Shown here piece by piece: positions 38,301 to 50,442 of a stretch of 64,000 nt of DNA (the stretch's first letter is position 1; each line of letters opens with the position of its first letter). A program made the position numbers and the translations under genes. The stretch is from positions 1,054,001 to 1,118,000 of the forward strand of contig CAJQUW010001409.1 of assembly GCA_907163375.1 (NCBI GenBank), in the 5' to 3' direction. Source of the DNA: Prostheceraeus crozeri. Lineage: Eukaryota; Platyhelminthes; Polycladida; Euryleptidae. Below the pieces are notes generated by a model. The model was given only the letters and a program-made list of their open reading frames with translations, did not search any database and had not been told where the DNA came from.

Positions 38301-41300
38301 AGGAGATCAATTCGATTCTAATGGCACTTCTAATGACTTCGTGCGATCCCTCTAACACGTGCAGATAAACTATCTATTTTTTTCAATTAAACACTTAATT
38401 TCAAAAATAATTTAAGCATGAAAGGGTTATGCGACCAATTCTTGCAAAGATTTCTGATCTAATAGAAATTTCTGAAACAATCAAACATGTTTGCAAACTC
38501 TAACTTAGTGGAACTCAAACAGCTACGCATGGTTAATGTCACACTTTTCACAAATAAAACATGACAGTTACTTTTATCTATTGCTAGTGTTGGAAGTAGA
38601 GGTGTGCAGTCGTCGGAAATTTGTCTTCAACACGACACGATGTTTTTCAACCTTAGCACGAGTACGACACGAAACACGACTGCATTAACTTAACACGACA
38701 TGACACGAACGTGAACTCTAAACTGCCAACGAGTCACACGAAGGTAGCACAAAATTTATCTTGCAAGTAATTAACTGAAAACATTTTTTAATGAGAAACA
38801 ATAGTTCACTGGAGGAGACAGCACCAGCCAAAAGGTCACTGATTTCTATCAAATGGTTGTAAACAAGTAGCCGATCTACAAGTAATAAGCCACTTATTAG
38901 GTTATGCTGGACTTAGAGTACAACGTTTGCTGCTTAAGATAAACCCCGCTGTTGAAAATGGAAGTCGCCTGTAGCGGAAATGGCTGGGTTGGCAACCATG
39001 TCGTGGACGAGGCGTGCACCGCTCTGCTAGAATTCGGGTAGTGGGTAGCGCGCTCGGTCGACCAGCGGACTGAGGGTATGCGCAGATGCTCGTGGTTCGC
39101 CCATGTATTTGTCAATTCTATGCATAAATTGCATATACATGTATTGGTCTTGTAATCCATCTGTGCAGATACATCGAATGATTGCTGTTTATTTATCATT
39201 CATTATCGTGTGCGCAATATGTGGATTCTTAATAATATAGATTAGAAAATTTGTTGACATAGATCTATTTAGATGGTTTGGATACTTCTTCCCGTTCCGT
39301 TTGTTCCTGCAATCGTCACACTTTCACGATTAAATTCGATGTTCCTGGCAGCATGCTGACTCGGTTGCTCTTGTTAATTTGTAGCACAAATTTCATTTTG
39401 CAGACTGCGAGTTCGAAAGTTTGCTTTTTTTGTCAAGACGCACTCTTCTGTTGTAGTTTTGAAATCTTTCGTTCAAAGAGATTCTGTCCTTCTGTGACCT
39501 GCAATAGATTCGATTTTCTCTGGCTTGGAATCTTGTAGTCCGCTGAATTTACACAAAAATTGCACTGAATGAATACATTATTGTCTGGAAGAAAAATTCT
39601 GTGCCAAATCTGCATTGAAATTGAGCGTTTAACTAACTTAAGAGTAGAAGTTCATGGATATTTACATTTACCACATGCATGTACTGTAGATAGTATTTCG
39701 AAGAATCATTGCCGTTGACATGATAATAGAAAATAAACATAGAAACAATAAAATTATCCACCTTTCTTCTAATGATCAGGAAGAACTAAAACATCCAAGA
39801 GAAACTTAAAAGAGGAGGTAATATCCACTCATATCAGACACAAATGCAAAAATTCTCGTGGAGTATCGCGTCTTGAGAATTTTTTCATCTGTGTCCTGCA
39901 GAGTGTGTACTTAGACAAGACACCGACGTTGTCTTTTAAAAACAAATATTCTGATTCAGCGTTTACTTGAGGGCAGAGTCTCGGCAAGTTGGATGAAAGG
40001 AATTTTAGCTCGATGTTCAATTGATGGTATCTAATTGACTATCTCAATTAATTTTAAGTAGCTCTGCCAATACGCTCGGGCATGTGGGGTTTCCTTTGGT
40101 GTTGATTGGAAAAAATGATGAGTTGCAGTCACAATCTTGAATCTTTTTATTGTAAGATCGACTACTGAGGGCGCTGAACGCCGAAAATCTGTCGTTCACG
40201 AATTTAACCTCAATACATTAACGACCGTAACCATTGGTGGAGTTTTTGCTGCGATTTTTTGTTGAAAATCATTATGATCTCCCGTCATCTGGTCAATTTC
40301 GTCAACAGTTTTGAACGAAAATTCACCAAATGGTTGTGCACTATTTATACCGCTTTGCATATCAAATGGAAGCATAAGTAAACATGATATTGACAGTAGC
40401 ATTTTGCAATATGTCAACTACATTAGAACATGCATACATATCAAAGCTTTCTTCGCAGGTGCGTACATCGCTGATCGAGACATTGGCGCATTTTATGCAA
40501 TTAGGGTGAAGGACATCACTGGCTTATATAGCGCGCTCTACTAATGTTACTAAAGCACGCATACGTAAATTGTTAAAGGGTACAGTGGATGCCTCCTGAT
40601 GTTCTCAGCAAAATCATATAGAAACCTGTTGTAGAAAAAGATGTAATCGAATCCCTCAAAATCTGATATTTCATCATTGCGCAACTTCGGTAAGCATCAC
40701 CAAATGCTGACTATCGCGATTTCCGAACTGGTCCGGTCCTCCAACCCTGCTAATCGATGATGAAAACTCTTATGGTTTAAAACAGTATGTAATATTCGAT
40801 GGAAGTCCTTTTAATCGAGGACTTATGCTTCAGACAACTATACGTATATTCATATAATTATTTATCATTTTATTAAAATATAGACCTCTATCAAAAGGAC
40901 TTCTTTCGAATTCTTGCATATCATGTTTAGACCATTTCTCCTGAATGAAAACAATATGGCAATGAAACTGATTTTCACTTGAATGAAATTCTTAAATTCT
41001 ACCTGACAATGAACAGCCAGCCTTGTTGTTTTACAAAGATTGTTCGAACTTTCTTTGTTGTCAAACATCCTTTGCCACAATGGAGCTCACATCATATTGA
41101 AGAGAAACAAATCATTAACTTTGTTTTGCATTTTCGCCGAATGATTCAAGCTTCAGTGTCATTTTATCCAAGAGATCACCGGCTTTGATTTTTTTCTTTA
41201 GAGTCTTTGGAGGCTAACATGAGTCTGTCTTGAACAAATTCCTTTCTCAAAGCATGAAATGTCTTCCTTACTGAGCGACAATGTTTCTTTATTGTGAAAG

Positions 41301-41483
41301 AAATGTCTCTTCCCACTCGGCATTGTGAGAAATTTGAACTAATCTTGATTATTTTAGACCATACAATTCAAACTGTCAGATCTCCGATCTTTGACCGGAA
41401 TGTCTAAGCAATTACTCAAAGATAAGAAGCGTCAACATGTTCTACTACTACAATAAGAAGCGTCAACGTGTTCACTGTATCTT
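35347..41483. other. Non-coding DNA without recognised genes
   Basis: Only short motif-free ORFs occur. About 36310-37040 is bounded by related inverted words (GTCCGTCTGTCAG at the left; inverse GTCCGTCAGACC at the right) with many CGGATTC subterminal words, so it may be a non-autonomous transposon. About 38620-38760 has repeated CACGACAC words. 38940-39080 is locally GC-rich with no feature identified. Confidence 0.5.
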
Positions 41484-41853
41484 AGCTCAGTGGGGGGGGG
41501 GTCGGGGGAAGCTATATTACAATGTTCAAGAAAGCTCAGTATTGCTTCAGGGTTGTCAAAAATTATTTGAAAGTATCAATATTCAGTTTCACCACCATTT
41601 TGATTTATAACCTGTGCAATACGCCTAGGCATGGAAAGAATAAAATTCTGGCATATTTGAGTAAGTTCGTCATCGTTATTCCAAACTTTCAAAAAGTTTG
41701 AAATCAGTTATTACTTTCAAATGATTTTTGACAATCCTGATGCAATACTGAGCTTTTTGAACATTGTAATATAAGCCTACACTGAATAATTTCATCAATA
41801 TGCAAATATATAGTAAATTCGTAGGGCTTCCACTATTTTGTCGCGCACTGTAC
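41484..41853 (-). mobile_element. Tc1-like transposon remnant
   Basis: On the minus strand the outer end reads CAGTGCGCGACAAAATAGTGG, a Tc1-type terminus, followed by one copy of an inner inverted repeat (about 41690-41781, partner 41509-41580). Between the arms lies the C-terminal transposase peptide SMPRRIAQVINQNGGE, typical of Tc1 (Ser-Met-Pro-x-Arg). The transposase is otherwise missing, so this is an internally deleted copy. A G-run lies at 41489-41500. Confidence 0.75.
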
Positions 41854-42271
41854 ATGTACCAAAAATGTTGACGTTTACCGTGAAGTTGAAAATTTTCAAG
41901 TGTTTATTCATCTGGTCGCTATGGGGTTCTTGCGGTTACTCTTTGTAATCTAAGAATACTTTTCTAACTGAATTTAAGAGTTTTTAATTTTCCAGCAGGA
42001 GGATAGTTTCATGCTTTCTATTTGATGCAGAGCATTGAGAGATTGAGTCAACATAGATGATTTCCTCCATATTATCGGTGGACTTATATGTCATTTGTTC
42101 AGACACGTTGCAGGCATTAACTAATTTGCCAAGATGATTTACCGCAAGTATTTTGAAATGATTTGGGTAATATGTTACAGCACAAAGCGCGAAAAAGAAA
42201 ACAAAGTCGATATTTATTGGAATCTGTAAAAATAGAAGACATTTTCTTAATTGGTTATGTTTAGTATCTTC

Positions 42272-42780
42272 TAGACATTGACAAGGAAATACAGAATGCG
42301 TGGACAGCATTTTGGCAACTTCGCAACTGTCTGACCACGAGACAGATCAAATTGGTGCACCAACGACGATTATTCAATATGTGTGTTCTTCCTGTAATGT
42401 TATACGGAGCACAAACATGGTCATTAACAGCAAGCCAACAGAGGAGACTAAGAGTCACAGAGAGAGGAATGGAGAGGAGAATGTTGGGAGTAACAAGAAG
42501 GGACAAGATCAGAAACGAGGAGATAAGAAGATGGACAGGCGTGAAGGATGTAATACAAACAACGAAAAAAGTGGAGTTGGGCCAGTTACCTCTCAAGGAG
42601 AACTGACAATCGATGGACTGTACGCGTAACGGAATGGACACCGAGGGACGGCGGAAGCAAACTAGGAAGACAAAAACGAAGGTGTAGAGACGAGTTGCTC
42701 AAGATCTTCTCGAGAATTGCGAGGGACAGAAGTCTGTGGTCCAGTACGAGGAGAGAGGCCATTTTCCTGAACGGATGAAA
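42272..42780 (+). pseudogene. RTE-type LINE reverse transcriptase C-terminal fragment
   Basis: The translation contains RRLFNMCVLPVMLYGAQTW, then RVTERGMERRMLGV and RRDKIRNEEIRR, the typical region after the reverse transcriptase palm in RTE-like non-LTR elements. After a frameshift near 42590 the next frame continues with VTEWTPRDG, GRQKRR and a final STREAIFLNG, the usual C-terminal end. The catalytic part is missing because of 5' truncation. Overlapping ORFs in other frames are shadows. Confidence 0.85.
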
Positions 42781-43807
42781 ACGGCTATAGTAAGCACAGT
42801 AAGCAAGGATTTTCCAATAACTCACCTTATGAAAATGTGAAAGCGGCACGCATCTTATGGACTTGGCGAATGAAATCAGACGAGATTGCTTGATTTTTGT
42901 CGCTCCCTAAGAAACAGGTGCATTGTCCAAGTTAGCTGACAAATTAAGTTTTAATCAGGGCAGCAATTTTATTTTGACCTTTAAGTAAACAGCAGACACA
43001 AGTACAAGTAGATTAATAGAGTTCCGCTTGTTGGTAAGGAGCTACATTTACTTGAACACAATTTGAGACACTTATTTATTCACTTTCATTTTTTAAATGC
43101 ATTTCACGTTTTATTTAACTGTGAGAAAATTAATTGTATGGAAGTGTATAACCAATTACAATCAGGATGGCAACATTTCAATGAGATGGATTTAATGACA
43201 AGAATTGTTGACGTTTATCACTCTTATATGCATGAAATTGCATCAATAATTATATATTAGATGCAAAAACATTAACGTTCTACAGAGCCTTTCATCAGCT
43301 ACCGCGTCTATCACTCTCCTTTGAATAAAATCGACGAGAGCTAGAGAAAAGTCTTCGTAGTACTATTTTGTTGTGCATAAAGACTCGTGCAACTGCCTGA
43401 CAATCATATCTAAAGACGAAATATGATTACATGATTAGCTGAACAATAGCTCGGAATTATTGTCGGTGAAAATCATATGTCAATCATCAAACATAAGAAT
43501 CATGCATATCCTAACACTATGTGCTATCAGAACATTCTATCTAATATTTGGTGTATAAAGAGGCACATGATATTCAATTCAAGAGCGTTTCAATTCATAA
43601 ACATTCAATTTAAACTTTGCAATTTCGATTTCTGCAGTATAGCCGCGATGAATTCTAAAACAATAAAATTTTGAGGGAATAAATGATGACATTTCATCAA
43701 CAGGTTTTAAAGGAAACATTATGGATGAGAAAATCATATTCGCCATCAACAGATAGCATCAAGGTTGTGATTTCAGGATAAGTTAATTTTCTTTAAGCCT
43801 ATTGATG

Positions 43808-43810
<3 letters not shown>
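42781..43810. other. Non-coding DNA
   Basis: No gene or repeat structure could be supported; the short ORFs lack motifs and composition is AT-rich. Confidence 0.4.

Positions 43811-43855
<45 letters not shown>
43811..43855. repeat. (TA)n microsatellite
   Basis: About 22 TA dinucleotides. No element end was found at either side. Confidence 0.95.
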
Positions 43856-43858
<3 letters not shown>

Positions 43859-43899
43859 ATATTGACGGAACATTACATGCATGTACATGTGCATCATTA

Positions 43900-44450
43900 A
43901 CTTGCGCGCACACGCTGGCCAAACAGAGCCGAGGGACACGAACAAGTTGAGTTCGGGGTAAGTTCAAGCAAGGAAAGGTCACAAAAGAAAGCGTTAAAAG
44001 ACACTGTGTCTGGGCTTGGCCTCTTTGGAATCGTTCGGTCCGGGGATGGAGCAGAACCAATGCAAGAGGGATGGCACTGCCTCGATGGGAGCTGCGGAGA
44101 TAGTGACCCAGAAGTCCTTGACGTCAGTGTAAGGTGCCACTAAGCGCCGGCACTCCAGTGCGCGACATGAGGTCCCGGGAAGTTATTTTTATCGGGAAGT
44201 GAATTTCTAGCGCATTTCTTATAAGAGCGCGGTAATGGTCGTCGATGGTCTGCTCCCTTGTAGCCGTCATGGGGACCGCCTCGAGGCCTTAGAGGAGGAT
44301 GGGTTCCACTGCAGCACGAAAAAGTCGCACATTCGAGTAGTCTGTCGCGGAGGAGTTGAAGAACTTCCTCAGAAGATGCGTCGCTCTCCATGCTTGGGCT
44401 CTTCGCTCCGAGATTATGATGCATATATAAGTAGATACGCACGATAAACA
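43900..44450 (-). pseudogene. Probable LINE C-terminal remnant, heavily decayed
   Basis: This is a GC-richer patch. On the minus strand, split over frames, it yields TREQTIDDHYRALIRNAL and SRDLMSRTGVPALSG, resembling the region after the reverse transcriptase in several non-LTR families (a Trp/Thr-Leu-Arg-Ala-Leu helix before the final domain). Stops and frameshifts interrupt it. No start, palm or end is visible, so the assignment is weak. Confidence 0.35.
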
Positions 44451-44451
44451 T

Positions 44452-47400
44452 ATGTTATGAAGCCCCATCTATTAAGATGAAACTATTCTCCTTGCTAGTT
44501 TGGTGACTAAAATTCTCTCGTGCTTGAAGGCAAATTACTGAGGTACTGACTTATGCCTTCTTTCATTAATCAATTTACTATCAACAGATGCGATGGAACA
44601 GAGAATACATTTCATATTTTTCTTAAGGTAGGTATGTTTATGCTTTTACGCGGAATACGTGAATTCAGAATCAACTGATCCGAAATATGCATTCATTCAG
44701 ACCATTTTTGATCATGTTTAAATAATTATAATCTCCGTTAGGGAGATCCTCAAACTTGAGAAAACACGCAACATGCTAAGGAAGTTCATTTTTATAAGAC
44801 ATTCATTAAAGGTTGCATTCGTGAAAAATGTATCTCCAACACTCATGGCGAGCCAAGAAGTTGATCATTAAAATACCTTAACTGTTGTTTTAGTCTCATA
44901 ATGCTCTGGTCGTCGCATACTGGAACAGTTTGAGTTAATTGCAGATTCTATTCAATATCGCTTCAAATCCGTTGACAAATCTGCTCGTATGTCGCTATCA
45001 ATGCATTGAACTGTCTTTTCAAAGTACTTGATACCTAGAATTATTGAATATAGCAATAAAAAAATTACAGAAGGTTAATATAATCTAATGTTATCCCTCT
45101 AGTAATTTGAAGCATGACTTTCACGCAAATAAGTTATTAAAACGTCAAAATATTGACAGTGATTTTTAAGAGGATTACCGAATTAATTCATTTCTTATGT
45201 GCTGTCAAACGTTGACTGTCAAATTTCAAAATGAATATCAGATAGACATTCTCCTGTGCATTTGCTATCACTACTTCAAACAAATGACAAATAGAAATAT
45301 CGAATGGAACGTAATTCAAGAGAAGAAAATCTTTTGACGAATCTGGAAGTGTGCATTTACATGTCTGCCGCTTATAAATAATGATTCTCGTTCAGTACGA
45401 CTTATTATTTCTCTGATCTTCTATCAAATGTCAGGGAGGATGCTGATGAGTTTTAAATGACTACATGCAAAATGGGTGAGCATAGCTCGACTGGTGTGTC
45501 AATGAATGGAAAATATTTGGCATTTTCGATTACTGTGGATGTTGAGGATCAATTTTCAGCTGCTTTCTTCGCTTTCGAATGAAACAGATGAAACCTCAGA
45601 GTTGCATGCTTGCCAGAATCGTGCAGTCATATCACTTTGATAGGACTCTGACTCCGGGTTGATGAGATTTCGGATTTCCATAGGACTCCGACTCCGGAGG
45701 AAGTGAAAAGTAGGGTCAATGATGAAGGCTATGATTTATGGCTCAATGCACTGAATTGATCGTGCAATTTATCTAATCGATTCTTACTTCCTAGTGTATA
45801 ACTTATAGTAGAAAGTGTAGGGCCTACGATATACCGCATACAGTACACGTACTGAAAGATTGAAGAGTCAGCCAGATAACTGTCATCAACTAAAAGAACT
45901 GACAGTCATATATTTTAAATCAAAGCTTTAGGGAAGCTGGAATAGGTCTGCCTCTTGTTGCAGCAGGAACTTGAACATCCTCTACTCAGTGGTGCGACCG
46001 TCACACTGTTGCCACTTACTTGTATGTGCAGAGATCCAGCTACCTGCTTCAAGTCAACCAAACGTGCCAGCGTCACCTTAACTTAGGAGAAAAGAAATAA
46101 AAAGAAAAGGAGGAAGAAATGAAGATAATGAAGATTAGTCGCCCCTTGCAACAAGCATGCTGGATGCATCGGTACTATTCTAAAGCTGGCAACCGCTTAG
46201 CTAAAATCTGATTTCCATATAGATATTTTTAAATTTCAATCCTACCAAAGATAGCTACAGACCTGACTGAGTCTAGGGCGAGTGTGCAGTTATCAATCAT
46301 TTTCTATGAAAGCTTATCGACTTTGCGCAGTTTTTAATTGATATATGGCATTTAACTAGCATATCATAATTTGAATGTAAACAGCGAAGAGAATCCTGCA
46401 TTCATAGCAGATTTTCTGCTAAAAAAGTGAGCACAGCATACCATTGCTTGTTCATGACAAGCATTACAAAGTCGACAATAGACCTAATAGCAGTACGTTG
46501 AAAGAGATCATTTAAAACTTAACAGCTTTACGTCCGAGAGCAGTCGCTTGGGTTAGTTAAAGGCTGGAGTCTCGATTCCTGCCATTTTGAGACAACTGCG
46601 ACTCTGGACAAAAGGATATCACTCCAGCACTCCGACTCCATATTAGGGATTATTGCAAATCGTAGATCAAGGTGGAGTTAGTGTCACCTCAATTTCGACT
46701 TCCTTGATCCTTAAAATGAAATTTGAGGTCCCGCGGAAAATTTATTTTATAAAATTCTACTCCACGATCTGTACGATACTTTCGGCTGTTAATCGATGCA
46801 ATGTTGGACGGCTGAGGCGCTGGAGCTTTCGCTTTTAACTCTCATCGATGCGATTCGAAGCCGGTTAGTGTCCTCTTTTCTAGATCATGACCAGGATTGC
46901 TTGAAGATTATGATTGATTATGCTGATGTCTTGCAACTGCTATTGTTTCGCTTGATTATGCGAAATATTCGAAATACAGTATGCTTATAGATAATAGTAC
47001 AGTATTGTGTACTGTGTGGTGTAAAAATGTGCTATATTTGTCGACACATTACTTTTTCAATTGACGTATGAAATCACGTGAAATGATTGACGATTTTAGA
47101 TTCAATAGTAGCACCAAGGATTCCGTTTTAATAATAGCTGATAATTGCGAAACAGCTGAAAGTACCAGCTGATCCAAAGGGTCAATAGAACTCAGTCGAC
47201 TTAAGTTGAAAATGCATGTTGCTAAGTCGTTGGGTCAAATTTATGCCGAACAGATCAATCACGCCGATGTATGTGATCTACGGAATCAAGCATTGATATC
47301 ACAATCAATTATTGACTTTTAGAAAAAATGGACACATGATAGATTTATTTAAAGTATGTCCCGCTTGTATTTCAACTGTTAGCAGTGAATAGTAAAATAT

Positions 47401-47974
47401 TGTATAATGATTTGTTTACATTGTTCTACGTGTTGGCTTGTTCTCATTCTATAGTGTACGTCCGGTTACAAATGGAGAACGATCTAAATTCAATCGTTGG
47501 AATACTTAAGCAGTTGAAAGCACTGAGACTGCAATGTTCTGCCATTATAGAATTCTCCGATTATGTAGCGAATGTATGCAGTGAATGAATAAGCCGATTT
47601 CACGAGGAAGTACAGTGAAGGCCAATGGGAAAGCAGTCATTTGTAAATCAAAACATGGACAGCGCGAATGAAGGTGAATTTTGTCCTAGTTTATAAGCCT
47701 TCTTATATGTAAGTGTTGACATGTAGAGGGCACAATTTGAAGACGCACATCATAGAGTGAGCTCATTTTAGTTTGCTCGTGAAGCTGAATTTTGATCAGA
47801 TGCTGGAAAGCAATCCCCATCAAATAGGCTTCATACGTCAGTGTCTGCAAGATCGAATGCGAATACTCTTATATTTGATAAATTTGGTTTGTTATTTTGT
47901 AGAAATTATAAGTTAGGCTATTTACTTGTTTCGTAGTCATTCTTTGTGTTGTAATCCTCAAAACAATTTCAAGT
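44452..47974. other. Non-coding DNA with scattered hAT-terminus fragments
   Basis: No genes found. Around 45640-45700 (ATAGGACTCTGACTCCGG and TAGGACTCCGACTCCGG) and 46565-46645 (GACTCTGG, CACTCCGACTCC) are decayed pieces of the same GGAGTCGGAGTCC subterminal repeat that ends the hAT copies at 16.0 and 49.7 kb. Confidence 0.55.
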
Positions 47975-49051
47975 ACCGTATTTTTTCATATAAAAGTCCA
48001 TGGACTTATGTTAAGTTTTTACCGATTTTACGACAAAATATTGACTCTAAATAGAAGACCAGGGCTTCTATTTGGCACCTTTTCAATCTCTACCACTTTA
48101 GCCTTTATGCCGCTTTTAGTTTCTAAATGATTAGTACCTCGATGTATAAACAACAAAATACAACTAAAAAACACGCTGTCGTGAATTATAGTATAACAGC
48201 ATATTTAAACTATGAGCAGTCAGGAGCAAGCATCTATCTATAAAACCGGTGATCTACATAGGTTATTCAACTACGTAGATACGTCTCTGGATGCATATCT
48301 CATCATAAAATAAGAACAAAAGTTAATAGCAAAGAATGTACAGGGCTTGTTGAGTCGTGGAGCAATGTCTTTACGGCTTCATGTTGTAATATTTTCCAAC
48401 TGACGTTTCTTTTGTTCGAATGTTCAATTTTCAACCATTCTATTAATTTAGATTCGATTTCCGGATAAGAAGGTCTGCGTCCACCCCCTGAATGTCAGCG
48501 CCTTTTCTGCTTCGTTGAGGTCATCCTTAGCTTAAGTTGTTTCCGTGATTTATTTTCACAGTCTCAATTATTTGCAATTTGTAGAAAATTGTATAGTTTT
48601 TCCGCTTTAAGCGAGTCTTAGGAAATGTCTGCACTTTCTGATGATGCCATGACGCAGTTGGCATCGAAGACGATCGATAAAAAAATAGAGTAAGTGTTAA
48701 ATCGCATGACTCAAAAGGTAGCGAATAACTGAGTTCGTATTGTTGCACAAACCCGCGCGCTTGTTTTCATGCCTGCTCGCATATTCTTAGAATTATACCC
48801 CTTCAATTCTTGGAATAATGGTTTTTGTAATATGATGCAACGATTCGATCATGGCAACATCAAGCAAACACATTCACGCACACACGCGCGAGCGCGCACA
48901 CAGAAAACCAATGACTTGGAGATAAATCCTTGGATTTCTTAAGTTTTATTTTCTTGATCACAATAAATTCTGTTTCCAAATATAAGTCCATCTGCCAAAT
49001 AGAAGCCCATAGGCCTGTATTTGGGTGGGCTTACATATGGAAAAATACGGT
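47975..49051. mobile_element. DNA transposon with CCGTATTTTT termini
   Basis: The left end TACCGTATTTTTTCATAT and right end (inverse) TACCGTATTTTTCCATAT face each other. Inner repeats GGGCTTCTATTTGGCA are also inverted (about 48062 and 48995). Flanking TA could be the target duplication. No transposase ORF is present, so it is non-autonomous. Part of the interior (48860-48902) is a CA/CG-rich simple repeat. The superfamily is undecided. Confidence 0.6.
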
Positions 49052-49667
49052 AATTTTTTGGCTATACCGCTCGGATTGATAAAACAGTCATTTGCTTTGC
49101 GTTATCTCTTTTACCTAGAAAATAATGTCGGACAAAAAAATGCTAGATATATATTACACATACCTATAAGCCATTACGCAAAAAATGATCAATTTCGAGT
49201 AAATTCAACATTTTAATTGACTTTGCCCTGACGCATCGTTCTCCTTCTTCAATCAACCTGCACCTTTCTGCATATATTATTTGTAGTTTCTAATCTTTAA
49301 ATCTATCTGGACCTATTTCACTGCTTACCGACACACCACTGATGACTGCGTCATCCAACATTAGAAACCCGTTGTGTTATGACCACGAAAAGTAAAGTAA
49401 AACTTCGCTATCCAAATGATCTTTTAATCATCGAAAACACATGGTGAATAAATGTCATTTTTTGTGCTATTTCTTAAACTCCCATGTTGCACTTTTACTC
49501 TGCTTCAGCAAGGCTTTTTTGGTTTCAGCTCATGACAGGCCAGATGATTGAAGGTATTCGTTTTGCAAATTAGGAAACTGTTTAAATTGTGGCATGATAA
49601 TGAAGATCTGCTCTGTGTCCCGCTTTTCTTGATAAGGCTAAAAATTCGCTTTTCATTTGCAACGTAC

Positions 49668-50442
49668 CACGGATGCGGAGTCGGAGTCCTATCATATTTG
49701 CTGGAGTCGAAGTCTTATCAAATGATCGGACTCCGGACTATAACTAGACCCGAAATATGATACAAACAAATTAATTATCCTCGTGCATAGCTGTCACTGT
49801 CTTGATGTCAACTTTCTCCGTCAAACAAAAGTACAGAGACATCAGTGCATGCAAAGCTTGTAATTGTTGAGGGAATGGACCGTGATAGTGAAAAAATGAT
49901 TTTCCTTTCACTCGGTGATTTAGTAGAGAAGACAAGCCTTCCTAGCCTCGATCACACCTGCGCACCAAAGGTAATATCAGAGACAAAAATGAAATACTAG
50001 TTTGTTTGAGAACAGTACCTCCTACCTTCACGTTAATCATGTGTGATCACAGAAATATGTGATCATCTATGTGTGTGATGGTTCCTCTAAAGCGGATATT
50101 AAAATCGAAGGTGTAATCATCTTTTTTGGAGAAGAATGGGGACTTTCCTGTCTGGTAGAGACTGGAGAGAAACCGTGTGAAGCCCACATCAAGAAGATGG
50201 GAGGAGCCGAGTCGTATGCATCCAACTTAAAGCGACATTTGATCAACTTTCATCGAAAATGATTGATAATTCATACAGCAATGATCACTAAATATAGGTT
50301 CAGGTAATTAAGTCTATAATAATCTATGATATAGGTCACCAGTTTTTTTTAAAAAATTAGACTATATATACTTGCCACCCGGAGTCGGAGTCCTGTCAAA
50401 AGCCGGAGTCCTATCAACCCTCGGAGTCGGAGTCCTATCAAA
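49668..50442. mobile_element. Second hAT copy with the Maverick site uninterrupted
   Basis: It starts near GGATGCGGAGTCGG and ends in two or three GGAGTCGGAGTCCTATCAA units. The middle aligns with 33611-34260, including the zinc-finger exon (ending SNLKRHLINFHRK at 50262). The sequence ACTAGACCCGAAA at about 49744-49756 is the pre-insertion form of the Maverick target. Its outer termini are worn and no 8-bp duplication is obvious. Confidence 0.8.

Noticed and set aside
42261-42641. 126-aa minus-strand and 109-aa plus-strand ORFs over the LINE fragment
   Set aside because: Shadows of the RTE reverse transcriptase frame, which alone shows family motifs.
43773-44060. 95-aa ORF with an Ile-Tyr repeat
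   Set aside because: The repeat is the translation of the (TA)n tract.
44235-44451. A host gene in the GC-richer patch at 43.9-44.45 kb
   Set aside because: Frames are interrupted, and the readable peptides resemble a decayed LINE end more than a host protein.
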